Below, in pieces: positions 56,745-64,000 of a stretch of DNA of 64,000 nt. How positions within the stretch are numbered: the first letter of the stretch is position 1; each line of letters begins with the position of its first letter. The position numbers were made by a program, and so were the translations under genes. The stretch comes from Ignavibacteria bacterium. Its GTDB lineage: Bacteria; Bacteroidota; Ignavibacteria; Kapaibacteriales; UBA2268. The stretch is taken from contig JAOADV010000002.1 of the NCBI GenBank assembly GCA_026417135.1, positions 136,985-200,984 on the forward strand. Reading direction: 5' to 3'. The notes under the pieces were generated by a model. It saw nothing but the letters and a program-made list of their open reading frames with translations. It was not told the DNA's origin and did not search any database.

Positions 56745-57517
56745 CACAAAACATTGACAACAGAATTATTTTTTCATTCATAAGTGGAAAGGGTGGTGTA
56801 GGTAAAAGTATAATTCTTTCTAATCTTGCGAAACTCTTTGCAAAGGACTTTTCTCCCATATTGATTTGGGATAACGATTTCTTTACGCCGATTCAACATT
56901 TGCTTGCTGGAGTTGAACCAAACATTCGCTTAATCGATGTATTAGAAAGAAAGATTTCCATCGACAAGGCCATTTGTAAGATTTCAAATGAAATTTATTT
57001 GTTGGGCGGTCCAACTAACCTTGATTGGGATATAGAAACTGATTATACAGATATTTTATTACCTTCCTTCCTTCAGCTATTAAAAGTAAAAAATTTCAAT
57101 ATTATCTTTTTCGATTTTCACTCTGGGGTTTATAAGAGTTTGATAGATTTTGCGCGAATATCATCATTAAATCTACTTTTTATAACAGATGACCCTACAT
57201 CTGTTTTCGATGCATACGGGCTTGCCAAAATTCTATTTAAGATTTATGGTCTCACAAATATTGGAATTGTCGTAAATAATGTTGTCGACAAGGAAGATGC
57301 TTATGATATTTTCGATAAATTCAATAGTGCAACAAAAAATTTCTTAAAAATTGAATTTCCTCTTCTCGGTTTTATTCCTTACAACAAGGATGTAAAAAAG
57401 CAATTTTTTCATCATACTAATTTTTTAAAAAACTCGAACGAAGATGAATTTTACAATTCATTAGTAAACTTGAAAGAACGGATTCTGGAACATACATTAG
57501 TCAAACATAAAACATAA
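56741..57517 (+). CDS. flhG: MinD/ParA-type ATPase FlhG (FleN)
   Basis: A 258-residue ATPase with the deviant Walker A 'SGKGGVGKSIILSNLA', which together with FlhF limits flagellar number. Other signs are 'IWDNDFFTPIQHLLAGVEP' near the switch and 'FFDFHSGVYKSLIDF' (Walker B). The second switch Asp is kept. Its place right after flhF and before fliA supports FlhG over other ParA proteins. Confidence 0.9.
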   Translation: MTQNIDNRIIFSFISGKGGVGKSIILSNLAKLFAKDFSPILIWDNDFFTPIQHLLAGVEPNIRLIDVLERKISIDKAICKISNEIYLLGGPTNLDWDIETDYTDILLPSFLQLLKVKNFNIIFFDFHSGVYKSLIDFARISSLNLLFITDDPTSVFDAYGLAKILFKIYGLTNIGIVVNNVVDKEDAYDIFDKFNSATKNFLKIEFPLLGFIPYNKDVKKQFFHHTNFLKNSNEDEFYNSLVNLKERILEHTLVKHKT

Positions 57518-57554
57518 ATGTATTATTTTTGTAGATAACTAACTATCGACTAAA

Positions 57555-58103
57555 ATGGCAAAGACAAAAGTTCAAAGTAAAGACATAAAGCCTAAAGAAC
57601 AGAGTAAATCTCCAAAGGAGAAAGAAAAGCTCAAGCAACAACAAGAAGCAACATTCAAAAAAAGGATAAAAAAAGAAAAGAAAAGGCTGGACAAACTCGT
57701 GTCGTTCCCATTTAGGGCACTTTTTATTATTGGTAGTGTAATTGGAATAGTTTACTTTTTGTATAACTTCTATTTCGAGATGAATTCTTTAATCGTATCA
57801 ATTCTAAAAGGTTTTCTACTCTTTGTTTTCATTTATGTTGGGCTTGGCTTGTTGTTTTTTATTTGGTTCTTGATTGTGGCAAATGCGCGACGACGCGAAG
57901 AAATTGAAAAAAGTAAGGAAGAGGACTTCAACAATGAAAAGGGCAAGCCTCATCTTGAAGGAATATACGAGCGCGAACTTTTACTCAAACAAGCAGAAGA
58001 AAAACGCGAACAAGAGGTTCGTCGGTTGCGTGAACAATTGAGCCAAAGTAAAGCTCAAAGCTCGCCCCCAACGAGTTCCTCCGAAAATTTTGAAGTGATG
58101 TAA
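57555..58103 (+). CDS. Membrane protein with charged ends, unknown function
   Basis: 182 residues, not recognised. The first 55 are lysine-rich and probably coiled ('KEKEKLKQQQEATFKKR'). Two membrane segments follow ('ALFIIGSVIGIVYFLY' and 'GFLLFVFIYVGLGLLFFIWF'), then a charged helix with 'EKREQEVRRLREQL'. It lies between flhG and fliA, 2 bases before fliA, so a flagellar function is plausible but is only inferred from position. Confidence 0.6.
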   Translation: MAKTKVQSKDIKPKEQSKSPKEKEKLKQQQEATFKKRIKKEKKRLDKLVSFPFRALFIIGSVIGIVYFLYNFYFEMNSLIVSILKGFLLFVFIYVGLGLLFFIWFLIVANARRREEIEKSKEEDFNNEKGKPHLEGIYERELLLKQAEEKREQEVRRLREQLSQSKAQSSPPTSSSENFEVM

Positions 58104-58105
58104 TA

Positions 58106-58885
58106 ATGTATACTATGGAACAAAAGGATGAATTGACTAAAGATAAGCTATGGTTAGAGTTTTCCAGAAATCCTTCTAAAGAACTTAGAAATAAATTGGT
58201 TTTAAGATATATTTCATTAGTCAAAACCGTTTTAAGAACCATCAAAATACCCCAAACTTCTATACTTACGAAACAAGACCTAATCAACTTTGGAATAATT
58301 GGATTAATCGAGGCGATAGAAAGGTTCGACCTTCGGAAAGAAGTTAAATTCGAAACATTTGCATATCAAAGAATTCGTGGTTCTATGCTCGATGAAATTC
58401 GACGAGTGGATTGGCTTTCCCGTTCTGCAAGACAAAAAGCTCAAGAAGTTCTTAACTCAGCTGAACAAAAGTCGTCGTCAGATAACCTTGATTTTCCAAA
58501 AAGTATTGACAAAGCCCAACTTAACGAAAAGGAGCTAGCACAATTTGCCCTTGCACTCCAATCATCGCAAGAAGCATTTTTCATTGGGGAAGTTTCGCCT
58601 ACTGAGAATGAAAACAACGATATTAACTTCTTGGAAAATTTACCATATCCGGACGACAAATCTCCTTTGGAGAAAATGGTCGATAACGAAAAAATTCAAT
58701 TAATTGTAGATATATTAAAATCACTTCCCGAAAGGGACCGACTGATAATAACATTACATTATTACGAAAATCTTAAATTCAGAGAAATTTCTGCTTTCTT
58801 GGGAATTTCGGAAAGTAGAATTTCACAAATACACTCGGCGGTAATTAAAAGAATTAGAGAAAAGTTTAGAAAATTGGAGGAGTAA
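58106..58885 (+). CDS. fliA: Flagellar/motility sigma factor, FliA/WhiG type
   Basis: A 259-residue sigma-70 family factor of group 3 (sigma-28). Region 2 has 'LINFGIIGLIEAIERFDL' and 'FETFAYQRIRGSMLDEIRRVDWL', the region-2/3 junction typical of FliA. Region 4 ends with 'ERDRLIITLHYYENLKFREI' and the helix-turn-helix 'ISAFLGISESRISQIHSAVIKRIR'. It directs RNA polymerase to late flagellar genes. It closes the flhF-flhG-orf-fliA unit. Confidence 0.92.
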   Translation: MYTMEQKDELTKDKLWLEFSRNPSKELRNKLVLRYISLVKTVLRTIKIPQTSILTKQDLINFGIIGLIEAIERFDLRKEVKFETFAYQRIRGSMLDEIRRVDWLSRSARQKAQEVLNSAEQKSSSDNLDFPKSIDKAQLNEKELAQFALALQSSQEAFFIGEVSPTENENNDINFLENLPYPDDKSPLEKMVDNEKIQLIVDILKSLPERDRLIITLHYYENLKFREISAFLGISESRISQIHSAVIKRIREKFRKLEE

Positions 58886-59386
58886 CTAAAAGTAAGTCTC
58901 ATCTCTCCAATAAGAAATTTGCCAGATAGAGTCGAATGGATTAAAAATTAACTTAAAATTAGCTTTACCTTGTAATCTTACAATGTCGTTAGCCGAAAAA
59001 ACAATAGTTAAGTAAAATCCTCGCTGGACAACCTTTTCGAGAGAGTCCCCAAATGTTAAATATGCGTCGTTCCAAACTAAGTCTATATTAGTAGAGGATT
59101 GAAAAAGCCCAAAAGTTGCACGAACGTCTTCTTCTTTGCCCCAACTTTTATCGACCCCAAGTTCAAAGTCTCTATAAACGAAGACAAAATTGTTGGAAAG
59201 AAGTCGACTATAAACCAAAGTGTCTTTAAAGTTATATGCATATTGGAAATTTTTGAACACACCTTCGATTGTCTTTTGGTCGGTAATAATTGTCCCTTTA
59301 TCTAAAGGTTCGACAAGCCTCGGTGCAAATGGATTAATACACGAGGCTAAAAGAAGAAAACCTATAATTATTTTAAATATTCTCAC
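58886..59386 (-). CDS. Lipoprotein with an NTF2/SnoaL-like domain
   Basis: 166 residues. The signal ends in 'GFLLLASC' (lipobox). The following domain ('EGVFKNFQYAYNFKDTLVYSRLLSNNFVFVY' region, final 'SIWQISYWRDETYF') has the shape of an NTF2-like cone fold. The adjacent upstream gene looks like a distant paralogue with the same ending pattern ('IWKIGRWND'). Function unknown. Confidence 0.65.
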   Translation of the reverse strand: MRIFKIIIGFLLLASCINPFAPRLVEPLDKGTIITDQKTIEGVFKNFQYAYNFKDTLVYSRLLSNNFVFVYRDFELGVDKSWGKEEDVRATFGLFQSSTNIDLVWNDAYLTFGDSLEKVVQRGFYLTIVFSANDIVRLQGKANFKLIFNPFDSIWQISYWRDETYF

Positions 59387-59388
59387 AG

Positions 59389-59982
59389 TTAATTAACGAG
59401 TTTTGCTTTAAGATGGCTTATTGTTGGAAAATCGTCCAATTTTGAATTAAAGTCATTCCATCGCCCTATTTTCCAAATCCCACTTTTATCGAGGAATAGA
59501 ACTATCTGGAGAACACCTTTGTATGTATTATTAATAGCATTATCTTTTGAGAAAATACCAACTTCGTAATTAGCAAAGAAAGTGCTCGAATCTGGTCCAA
59601 AAGAATTAAATTCCTGATTGGTGAATAGCAAGGTAGGGGAATCCTCCGATGGGAATTTGCTAAAAAGATTTTTTGCAAAAGTTAATTCTGAATTTATATC
59701 CCAGTTGTCGAATACCTCCTTGTATAAAGAAAAAGCATCCGAGCTTGGTATAAAAAGATACTTCCTTTCTGAATTTGTAAAAAAACAAGATTGATAAGCC
59801 GAAAGGTTTTTGTTTTTGAAAGCAAGTTGAAAGTTTTCTATTAGAATTAAAGGGCTTGTAGCAAGTGGATAGTTCAAATTACCAGAATCAGGTTCTTCTG
59901 GGCTTCGCGTTTGAAAAATGTTGCAAGATGAAATAAAAAGAAATAGCAAAATCAAAACCAGTAGGTAGCACAACTTCATCAC
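59389..59982 (-). CDS. Lipoprotein, paralogue of the following NTF2-like gene
   Basis: 197 residues with a signal ending in 'FLFISSC'. The core ('LIENFQLAFKNKNLSAYQSCF' and 'GIWKIGRWND') matches the pattern of the next gene downstream (2 bases away), so they are probably an ancient duplication. Its ATG overlaps the recR stop by 4 bases. Ligand and role unknown. Confidence 0.65.
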   Translation of the reverse strand: MMKLCYLLVLILLFLFISSCNIFQTRSPEEPDSGNLNYPLATSPLILIENFQLAFKNKNLSAYQSCFFTNSERKYLFIPSSDAFSLYKEVFDNWDINSELTFAKNLFSKFPSEDSPTLLFTNQEFNSFGPDSSTFFANYEVGIFSKDNAINNTYKGVLQIVLFLDKSGIWKIGRWNDFNSKLDDFPTISHLKAKLVN

Positions 59983-60575
59983 TTTATTTCAGTTCTGTTT
60001 TCAATAGCATTCAATAAGGTTGCATCATCGACAAATTGGATTTCGCTTCCGATAGGTAAACCACGTGCAATACGAGTTAGCTTAATTGGATAATTCCTTA
60101 ATAGATTTACAATGTAATGGATTGTTACTTCGCCTTCGACGCTTGGGTTCAATGCGAAAATTATCTCTTTTGCTGATTTAGCGCGTTCGACTAATTCGGG
60201 TATTTTCAAGTTATTAATTGAATTACCTTCGAAATGGTCTATTGTTCCGTGAAGAATATGATAAACTCCTTTGTATTCGTTGGTTTTTTCAATTATTGGG
60301 ACATCATCTGGTTGTTCTACAACACAGATTAAGTCTCTTAGGCGCCGAGAATTAGAGCAGATAGGACAAGGGTCTTGTTCAGTAAAATTATAACAAATAC
60401 TGCAAAGTTTAATTTTCTTTTTTAAATCGTAAAGAGTATCGGCGAATTTTTGTATGAATTCTTCTGGTTGCTTAAGAAGAAAAAATGTTAAACGTTGTGC
60501 AGATTTTTTGCCTATTGTAGGTAAAGATGACAAAATTTCTATCATCTTTTCTATTGTTAACGATGTTGGTTGCAT
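59979..60575 (-). CDS. recR: Recombination mediator RecR
   Basis: A 198-residue RecR that acts with RecF and RecO to load RecA at gaps. The N-terminal helix-hairpin-helix ('LSSLPTIGKKSAQRLTFFLL'), the four-cysteine zinc finger ('CSICYNFTEQDPCPIC') and the Toprim domain ('LICVVEQPDDV' and 'ALNPSVEGEVT') are complete. It is cotranscribed with ebfC, 11 bases upstream, a widely conserved pair. Confidence 0.95.
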   Translation of the reverse strand: MQPTSLTIEKMIEILSSLPTIGKKSAQRLTFFLLKQPEEFIQKFADTLYDLKKKIKLCSICYNFTEQDPCPICSNSRRLRDLICVVEQPDDVPIIEKTNEYKGVYHILHGTIDHFEGNSINNLKIPELVERAKSAKEIIFALNPSVEGEVTIHYIVNLLRNYPIKLTRIARGLPIGSEIQFVDDATLLNAIENRTEIK

Positions 60576-60586
60576 ATAAGTTCTAA

Positions 60587-60904
60587 TTATTTGATATCGA
60601 TACCAAAAGACCCAGCAAGAGGATTTAAAAACTTTTGAAAATTCAATGCACCTTCGCTCTTTGCTTTGTCGAGAGCTTGGTTGATTGCTCCGATAATCAG
60701 ATTTTCGAGAAGTGCCTTGTCGTTCATAGAAAGTACTTCATCTGAAATTTTTAATTCAAGCAATTCCAAGTTACCATTAACTTTTGCAATTACCATACCA
60801 GCACCACTTGTGCCTTCGAAAGTTAAATGTTGTAAATCTTTACGAATCTTTTCGAATTGAGATTGAAAATTTTTAAATAAATCCATAATTTGTTCAAAAT
60901 TCAT
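60587..60904 (-). CDS. ebfC: YbaB/EbfC nucleoid-associated protein
   Basis: A 105-residue DNA-binding protein of the YbaB/EbfC family. The start is the ATG at 60904 ('MNFEQIMDLFKNFQSQFEK'); an ATG 25 codons further upstream gives a longer version with an AT-rich, unrelated leader. The central 'GMVIAKVNGNLELLELKISDEV' strand and 'LLENLIIGAINQALDKAKSE' helix are typical. It precedes recR, as in most bacteria. Confidence 0.88.
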   Translation of the reverse strand: MNFEQIMDLFKNFQSQFEKIRKDLQHLTFEGTSGAGMVIAKVNGNLELLELKISDEVLSMNDKALLENLIIGAINQALDKAKSEGALNFQKFLNPLAGSFGIDIK

Positions 60905-60996
60905 ATTGGTTTTCAATTCTAAATTCACATTTTGCAAATTAAAAATTTTTATTTTTGTAATTATTAAATTTTGTTTCAATTTTCGTTAGGTGAAAT

Positions 60997-61686
60997 ATGG
61001 GTATCTTTAGTCGTATTGCTGATATTTTTAAAGCAAATATTAATGATGTTCTCGACAAGGCCGAAGACCCCGAAAAGATGATAAAGCAAATGGTTTTGGA
61101 AATGGAGGAAAGCGTAAACAAAGCTACACTTGCAGTAGCGAATGCTATTGCAAACGAAAAGATGCTCGAAAGGAAAATAGAAAAAGCAAGAAAAGAATCG
61201 GAAGAGTGGGAATTTAAGGCTCGGCAAGCTCTTCAAGCAGGCCGAGAAGACTTAGCCAAAGCTGCACTTGAAAGGAAGTTGATAAGCGAGAAAAATTTCC
61301 AAGACTTACAACCTATTTATTTGCAAGCCAAAGAGACTACTAACAAGTTAAGAACCCAATTGAACAGTCTGAAAGCAAAACTTGATGAGGCAAGAGCTCG
61401 ACAAAGCACATTAATTGCTCGTTCCCAAGCCGCGAAAGCTCAGAAAGAAATTGCTAAGAACTTGAGTGGAGTAGGGTCGGATGCCTTTGCAAAATTTGAT
61501 AAATACGAGCAGAAAATTGCAAAACTTGAAGCCGAAGCTGTAGCCTTCGAAGAGCTTGGGAATGAAACTCGAAGCATCGACGACGAATTTAAAAAGTTAA
61601 CTTCCTCGTCCGATGTCGAACAAAAGCTTCTCGAGCTTAAGTCGAAAATGGGATTATTACCTTCAAATCAAACATCTGGAAGTTAA
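60997..61686 (+). CDS. pspA: PspA/IM30 family envelope stress protein
   Basis: A 229-residue coiled-coil protein of the PspA/Vipp1 (ESCRT-III-like) family that binds and repairs the inner membrane. 'MGIFSRIADIFKANINDVLDKAEDPEKMI' is the standard N terminus; long heptad-rich helices fill the rest. It is divergent from ebfC and followed 17 bases later by a YbjN-like gene. No PspF or PspBC is present. Confidence 0.93.
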   Translation: MGIFSRIADIFKANINDVLDKAEDPEKMIKQMVLEMEESVNKATLAVANAIANEKMLERKIEKARKESEEWEFKARQALQAGREDLAKAALERKLISEKNFQDLQPIYLQAKETTNKLRTQLNSLKAKLDEARARQSTLIARSQAAKAQKEIAKNLSGVGSDAFAKFDKYEQKIAKLEAEAVAFEELGNETRSIDDEFKKLTSSSDVEQKLLELKSKMGLLPSNQTSGS

Positions 61687-61703
61687 AAATTAATGGTGGA
61701 AAA

Positions 61704-62201
61704 ATGGAAGAACAATTAGCATTGTCTGCAAATGAAAAAGAAAATTTAATTGAAACACCTCAAGAATTGTTAGATAAAGTAACTCAGCAACTTGAAAAAA
61801 TACTTGACGAACACTTCCCAGAACATCTAAAATTTGGCGATGGAAGATTTACAATTCAAAAAGGTTCTTCGCAAATAATGGTAGTCGTACGACCGTACTT
61901 AGCTGATGAAGCAGTTGTTGAATTTATTTCCAATGTTGTAACGGGAGCACAAATTTCTTCTGAACTTATGCATTTCTTACTCAGGAAAAACGCTGAACTG
62001 CATTTTGGTTCGTTTGGTATAATTTTCGACAACACAATTACTTTTTCACATTCAATTTTAGGTAGTAGTCTAAACGATAGGTCTGTCAAGTTGATTTTAA
62101 CTACATTAGGAGTTATTTGCGACCATTATGATGACATCATCGTCAGCATTGCTGGAGGAAAACGAGCCACTGACCTTACAAGTGACCTTCAAAATGAATA
62201 A
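61704..62201 (+). CDS. YbjN-domain protein
   Basis: A 165-residue acidic protein with a YbjN/secretion-chaperone-like fold ('GDGRFTIQKGSSQIMVVVRPYLADEAVVEFISNVV' region and 'LMHFLLRKNAELHFGSFGI'). The family is often located next to pspA-type genes. It has no signal peptide. A role in handling PspA or a client protein is inference from the adjacent position. Confidence 0.65.
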   Translation: MEEQLALSANEKENLIETPQELLDKVTQQLEKILDEHFPEHLKFGDGRFTIQKGSSQIMVVVRPYLADEAVVEFISNVVTGAQISSELMHFLLRKNAELHFGSFGIIFDNTITFSHSILGSSLNDRSVKLILTTLGVICDHYDDIIVSIAGGKRATDLTSDLQNE

Positions 62202-62747
62202 TTAAGTGTTTTGAAACTTGACTTTTCTTTCTGCAATTTTATAGACACCAAAAAGAATAAAGGTATAGGAAATATCCCCAAGATAAGATAGAGCGAAAAG
62301 TTCAAGGGTGGTTGTCCTGTAAAAAGGCAATCCAAATGTATAGCATTGGAGAAGGCCAGCCAAAGTATGAGGATAAAGCCCGCTAAGCAACCATACAGCA
62401 AAGTTCGTAATTAGATAGAAGAGAAAAGACGAGGCAGAAGTAATCACGAATAATCGGCTAAAGCTAAATGCTTTCCTAAGATTAAATCCTAAAAGGACAA
62501 TCAACGCGAAGGATAAATAAACTGCCCAAATCGTTGTATGGAAACCGATAAATACATCCGAAATCAGCATTGCGATTAGCGGGATAAAAAAGCTTTTAAA
62601 TTTATTAGAGAATGAATAAGCTCCTAAAAGTGCAATTGCAGTGATTGGGGCAAAATTTGGCGGATGAGGAATAATTCTCGAGACCACTGCTATAATAATT
62701 AACGAAACTGAAAAAAGTTCGAGGCGTAAATTCTGCGATAGTTTCAT
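62202..62747 (-). CDS. DUF6580-type integral membrane protein
   Basis: 181 residues with about five membrane segments. The N-terminal part carries the family pattern 'SRIIPHPPNFAPITAIALLGAYSF', with the conserved PPNFAP loop. Members of this membrane family are poorly described; a transport role is suspected because of resemblance to ECF-type S components. It faces the YbjN gene tail to tail and has its own 200-base upstream region without a recognisable riboswitch. Confidence 0.7.
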   Translation of the reverse strand: MKLSQNLRLELFSVSLIIIAVVSRIIPHPPNFAPITAIALLGAYSFSNKFKSFFIPLIAMLISDVFIGFHTTIWAVYLSFALIVLLGFNLRKAFSFSRLFVITSASSFLFYLITNFAVWLLSGLYPHTLAGLLQCYTFGLPFYRTTTLELFALSYLGDISYTFILFGVYKIAERKVKFQNT

Positions 62748-62947
62748 TTTATGTTATCCTTTTAATGAGAACAAATTACAAAATTAAAAAAATAATTATT
62801 TACACAACATTGCTCCAAATTACACAAAAGGAGAGCTACCATAAATTTTAACTTTTTTTGTTTACATAATATAGATTATATTACATTTTATCGATCTTGT
62901 ATTTTTTTATTTAATTTAGAGTTTTAAGTCTGAATATAATTTAATAA

Positions 62948-63334
62948 ATGAGAACAATATCAAAAAAATTAAAAGTTGAAATTCTTTTTATTTTCGTATT
63001 ACTTTGCTTTTCTTGTGAAAATAATATTCAAGTTAATAAATATCCCAACAATCATCCACCTGTTATTGATAGCATCACTGTTACGTTTGATTTAATTTCA
63101 CTTGTTCCCGCTGCGACAATAATTTGTTTTGCTAAAGACCCCGATGGCGATTCCTTATCTTACAAATGGAAAGCCAGCGCTGGTGAATTCTATGGTTCCG
63201 GCCACTCTGTTTACTTTATTATTCCACCGTGTTGCGAAACTTTTAGCCATAAAGTTACAGTCGAAGTTTACGACCCTTACGATGGTAATGCTTCTCGAAC
63301 AATTTCCATCCGACCGCCTAAAATAGGTTTCTAA
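62948..63334 (+). CDS. Lipoprotein with an Ig/cadherin-like domain
   Basis: 128 residues. The signal ends with 'VLLCFSC' (lipobox). The mature part ('VIDSITVTFDLISLVPAATIICFAKDPDGDSLSYKWKA' region and 'YDPYDGNASRTISI') is a single bacterial Ig/PKD-type beta sandwich. The stop shares one base with the start of the next gene (TAATG), so the two are translated together. Confidence 0.7.
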   Translation: MRTISKKLKVEILFIFVLLCFSCENNIQVNKYPNNHPPVIDSITVTFDLISLVPAATIICFAKDPDGDSLSYKWKASAGEFYGSGHSVYFIIPPCCETFSHKVTVEVYDPYDGNASRTISIRPPKIGF

Positions 63335-64000
63335 TGAGAACATTTTTTTTTATTTTTTCGCTTTTGTGTTTCCATTTTTATGTTACTTTTTCACAAAGCT
63401 GTTGTAATATTTCTGTTGTCTCGGTCGGTAGCACCGAAAATAATGCAATTAAAACTCATAACTTGCAAGTTGGGTTAAGCTACTCTTACATAAATAGCTC
63501 TGCTGCCTATCAATTTGATAAAAAAGTTCAAGACCCTTTGCAACGCACAGCATTTGGACGTAATCTTATTTTTGATTTAGAATATGGAATTCTTGATAAG
63601 TTTAGTTTATATTTTCTCATACCATATAGCTCTTATCATCGTTCTCAAAGAATTTCGGAGCAATTACCAATAATTGAATACAAAAATTCGGGTTTTGGAG
63701 ATTTACTTTTTCTTTTAAAATACGATATTTTAAGCCCAAGATTTTCTCTCCCAATCTCTATTTCAGCAGGTTTTGGTATAAAGTTTCCAACTGGAAGTTT
63801 CGATGCAAGTATTAATGGGACTATGTTACCATTTGATGTTCAAACTGGAACAGGTAGCTTCGATTTCCCTTTTTGGGCTCTAATAAAATTTACCCCTTAC
63901 GAAAAAATTTCTCTCACCCAAAGTCTAATGTTCAAACTCAACGGCACCAATCCCCAAGGAAATATTTTAGGGAATGAGCTTAACTCCCAAACAACCCTTG
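63334..64000 (+). CDS. Outer-membrane barrel-like protein (partial, runs off the window)
   Basis: An open frame from ATG 63334 to the end of the window (222 codons seen). It has a signal peptide ('FIFSLLCFHFYVTFSQ') followed by 'SCCNISVVSVGSTENNAI' and many amphipathic strands ('HNLQVGLSYSYINSSAAY', 'FGDLLFLLKYDIL' and 'SAGFGIKFPTGSF'), like the transporter or MetA-type barrels of Bacteroidota. Function unknown. It shares a TAATG junction with the preceding lipoprotein gene. Confidence 0.6.
   Translation, partial: MRTFFFIFSLLCFHFYVTFSQSCCNISVVSVGSTENNAIKTHNLQVGLSYSYINSSAAYQFDKKVQDPLQRTAFGRNLIFDLEYGILDKFSLYFLIPYSSYHRSQRISEQLPIIEYKNSGFGDLLFLLKYDILSPRFSLPISISAGFGIKFPTGSFDASINGTMLPFDVQTGTGSFDFPFWALIKFTPYEKISLTQSLMFKLNGTNPQGNILGNELNSQTTL

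Noticed and set aside
62748-62947. Cobalamin or other riboswitch upstream of the DUF6580-type gene
   Set aside because: The sequence is almost purely A/T with no B12-box-like or other aptamer core visible.

Overview
The window comes from an AT-rich (roughly one third G+C), Gram-negative-type bacterium of the Bacteroidota/Chlorobiota side of the FCB group; Ignavibacteria or Kapabacteria-like is my best guess (inference). Three things support this. Several genes carry promoters of the Bacteroidota layout, TTTG-N18-21-TAnnTTTG. A type IX secretion (T9SS) type A C-terminal sorting domain is present. LpxK, OM-barrel proteins and many lipoproteins indicate an outer membrane. The cell probably also has flagella (flhF, flhG, fliA), c-type cytochromes (ccm genes) and a split NADH-dependent ferredoxin:NADP oxidoreductase (NfnAB type). 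No rRNA, IS element, CRISPR array or prophage was seen; the window looks like chromosomal backbone.

Layout. 1-14.5 kb: the tail of an outer-membrane barrel gene, then a long minus-strand block. Read 5' to 3' it is a fatty-acid operon (YceD/DUF177, rpmF, plsX, fabH, fabD, fabG, acpP, fabF) running into rnc and gcvPB, followed by a sugar nucleotidyltransferase, metK, ahcY and a GH57 glycosidase. 14.7-22.7 kb: tRNA-Arg(CCT), nfnAB, rpsU with a small CarD/Tudor-like protein, a phosphosugar isomerase, rodA, accD, a barrel protein and hpf with a strong terminator.

22.8-26.8 kb is the most interesting part. It encodes two tandem lipoprotein di-heme peroxidases, two Rieske proteins with Tat-type signals (one with a T9SS surface-sorting domain) and a small heme-c-like lipoprotein, the last three translationally coupled. 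The first peroxidase has lost the histidine of its first heme motif. Together they look like a cell-envelope redox chain, possibly reaching the cell surface, that I cannot match to a named system. Between 32.9 and 37.5 kb lie cytochrome c maturation genes (ccmC with an N-terminal extension, a CcmD-like peptide, a cysteine-type ccmE, ccmF, a TlpA-like thioredoxin), which could supply such heme proteins.

26.9-32.7 kb: two envelope proteins with PsbP-like domains, a glycosyltransferase, umuDC and an arsenate reductase. 37.5-50.5 kb: tRNA-Ser(GCT), rtcB with a very AT-rich archease gene, an exported class V aminotransferase, a glycosyltransferase broken by a frameshift in a T10 tract, a ferredoxin, a large protease/propeller/barrel protein, a WYL regulator, dtd, an FmdB-type zinc ribbon, a UvrD/PcrA helicase, four DnaA-box-like 9-mers exactly 11 bp apart, and an AlbA_2-type regulator.

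50.5-64 kb: lpxK, a MEMO-AMMECR1 fusion, a split transketolase with a lipoprotein gene between its halves, flhF-flhG-orf-fliA, two lipoproteins with recR and ebfC, pspA with a YbjN-like gene, a DUF6580-type membrane protein, and two envelope genes, the last running off the window.
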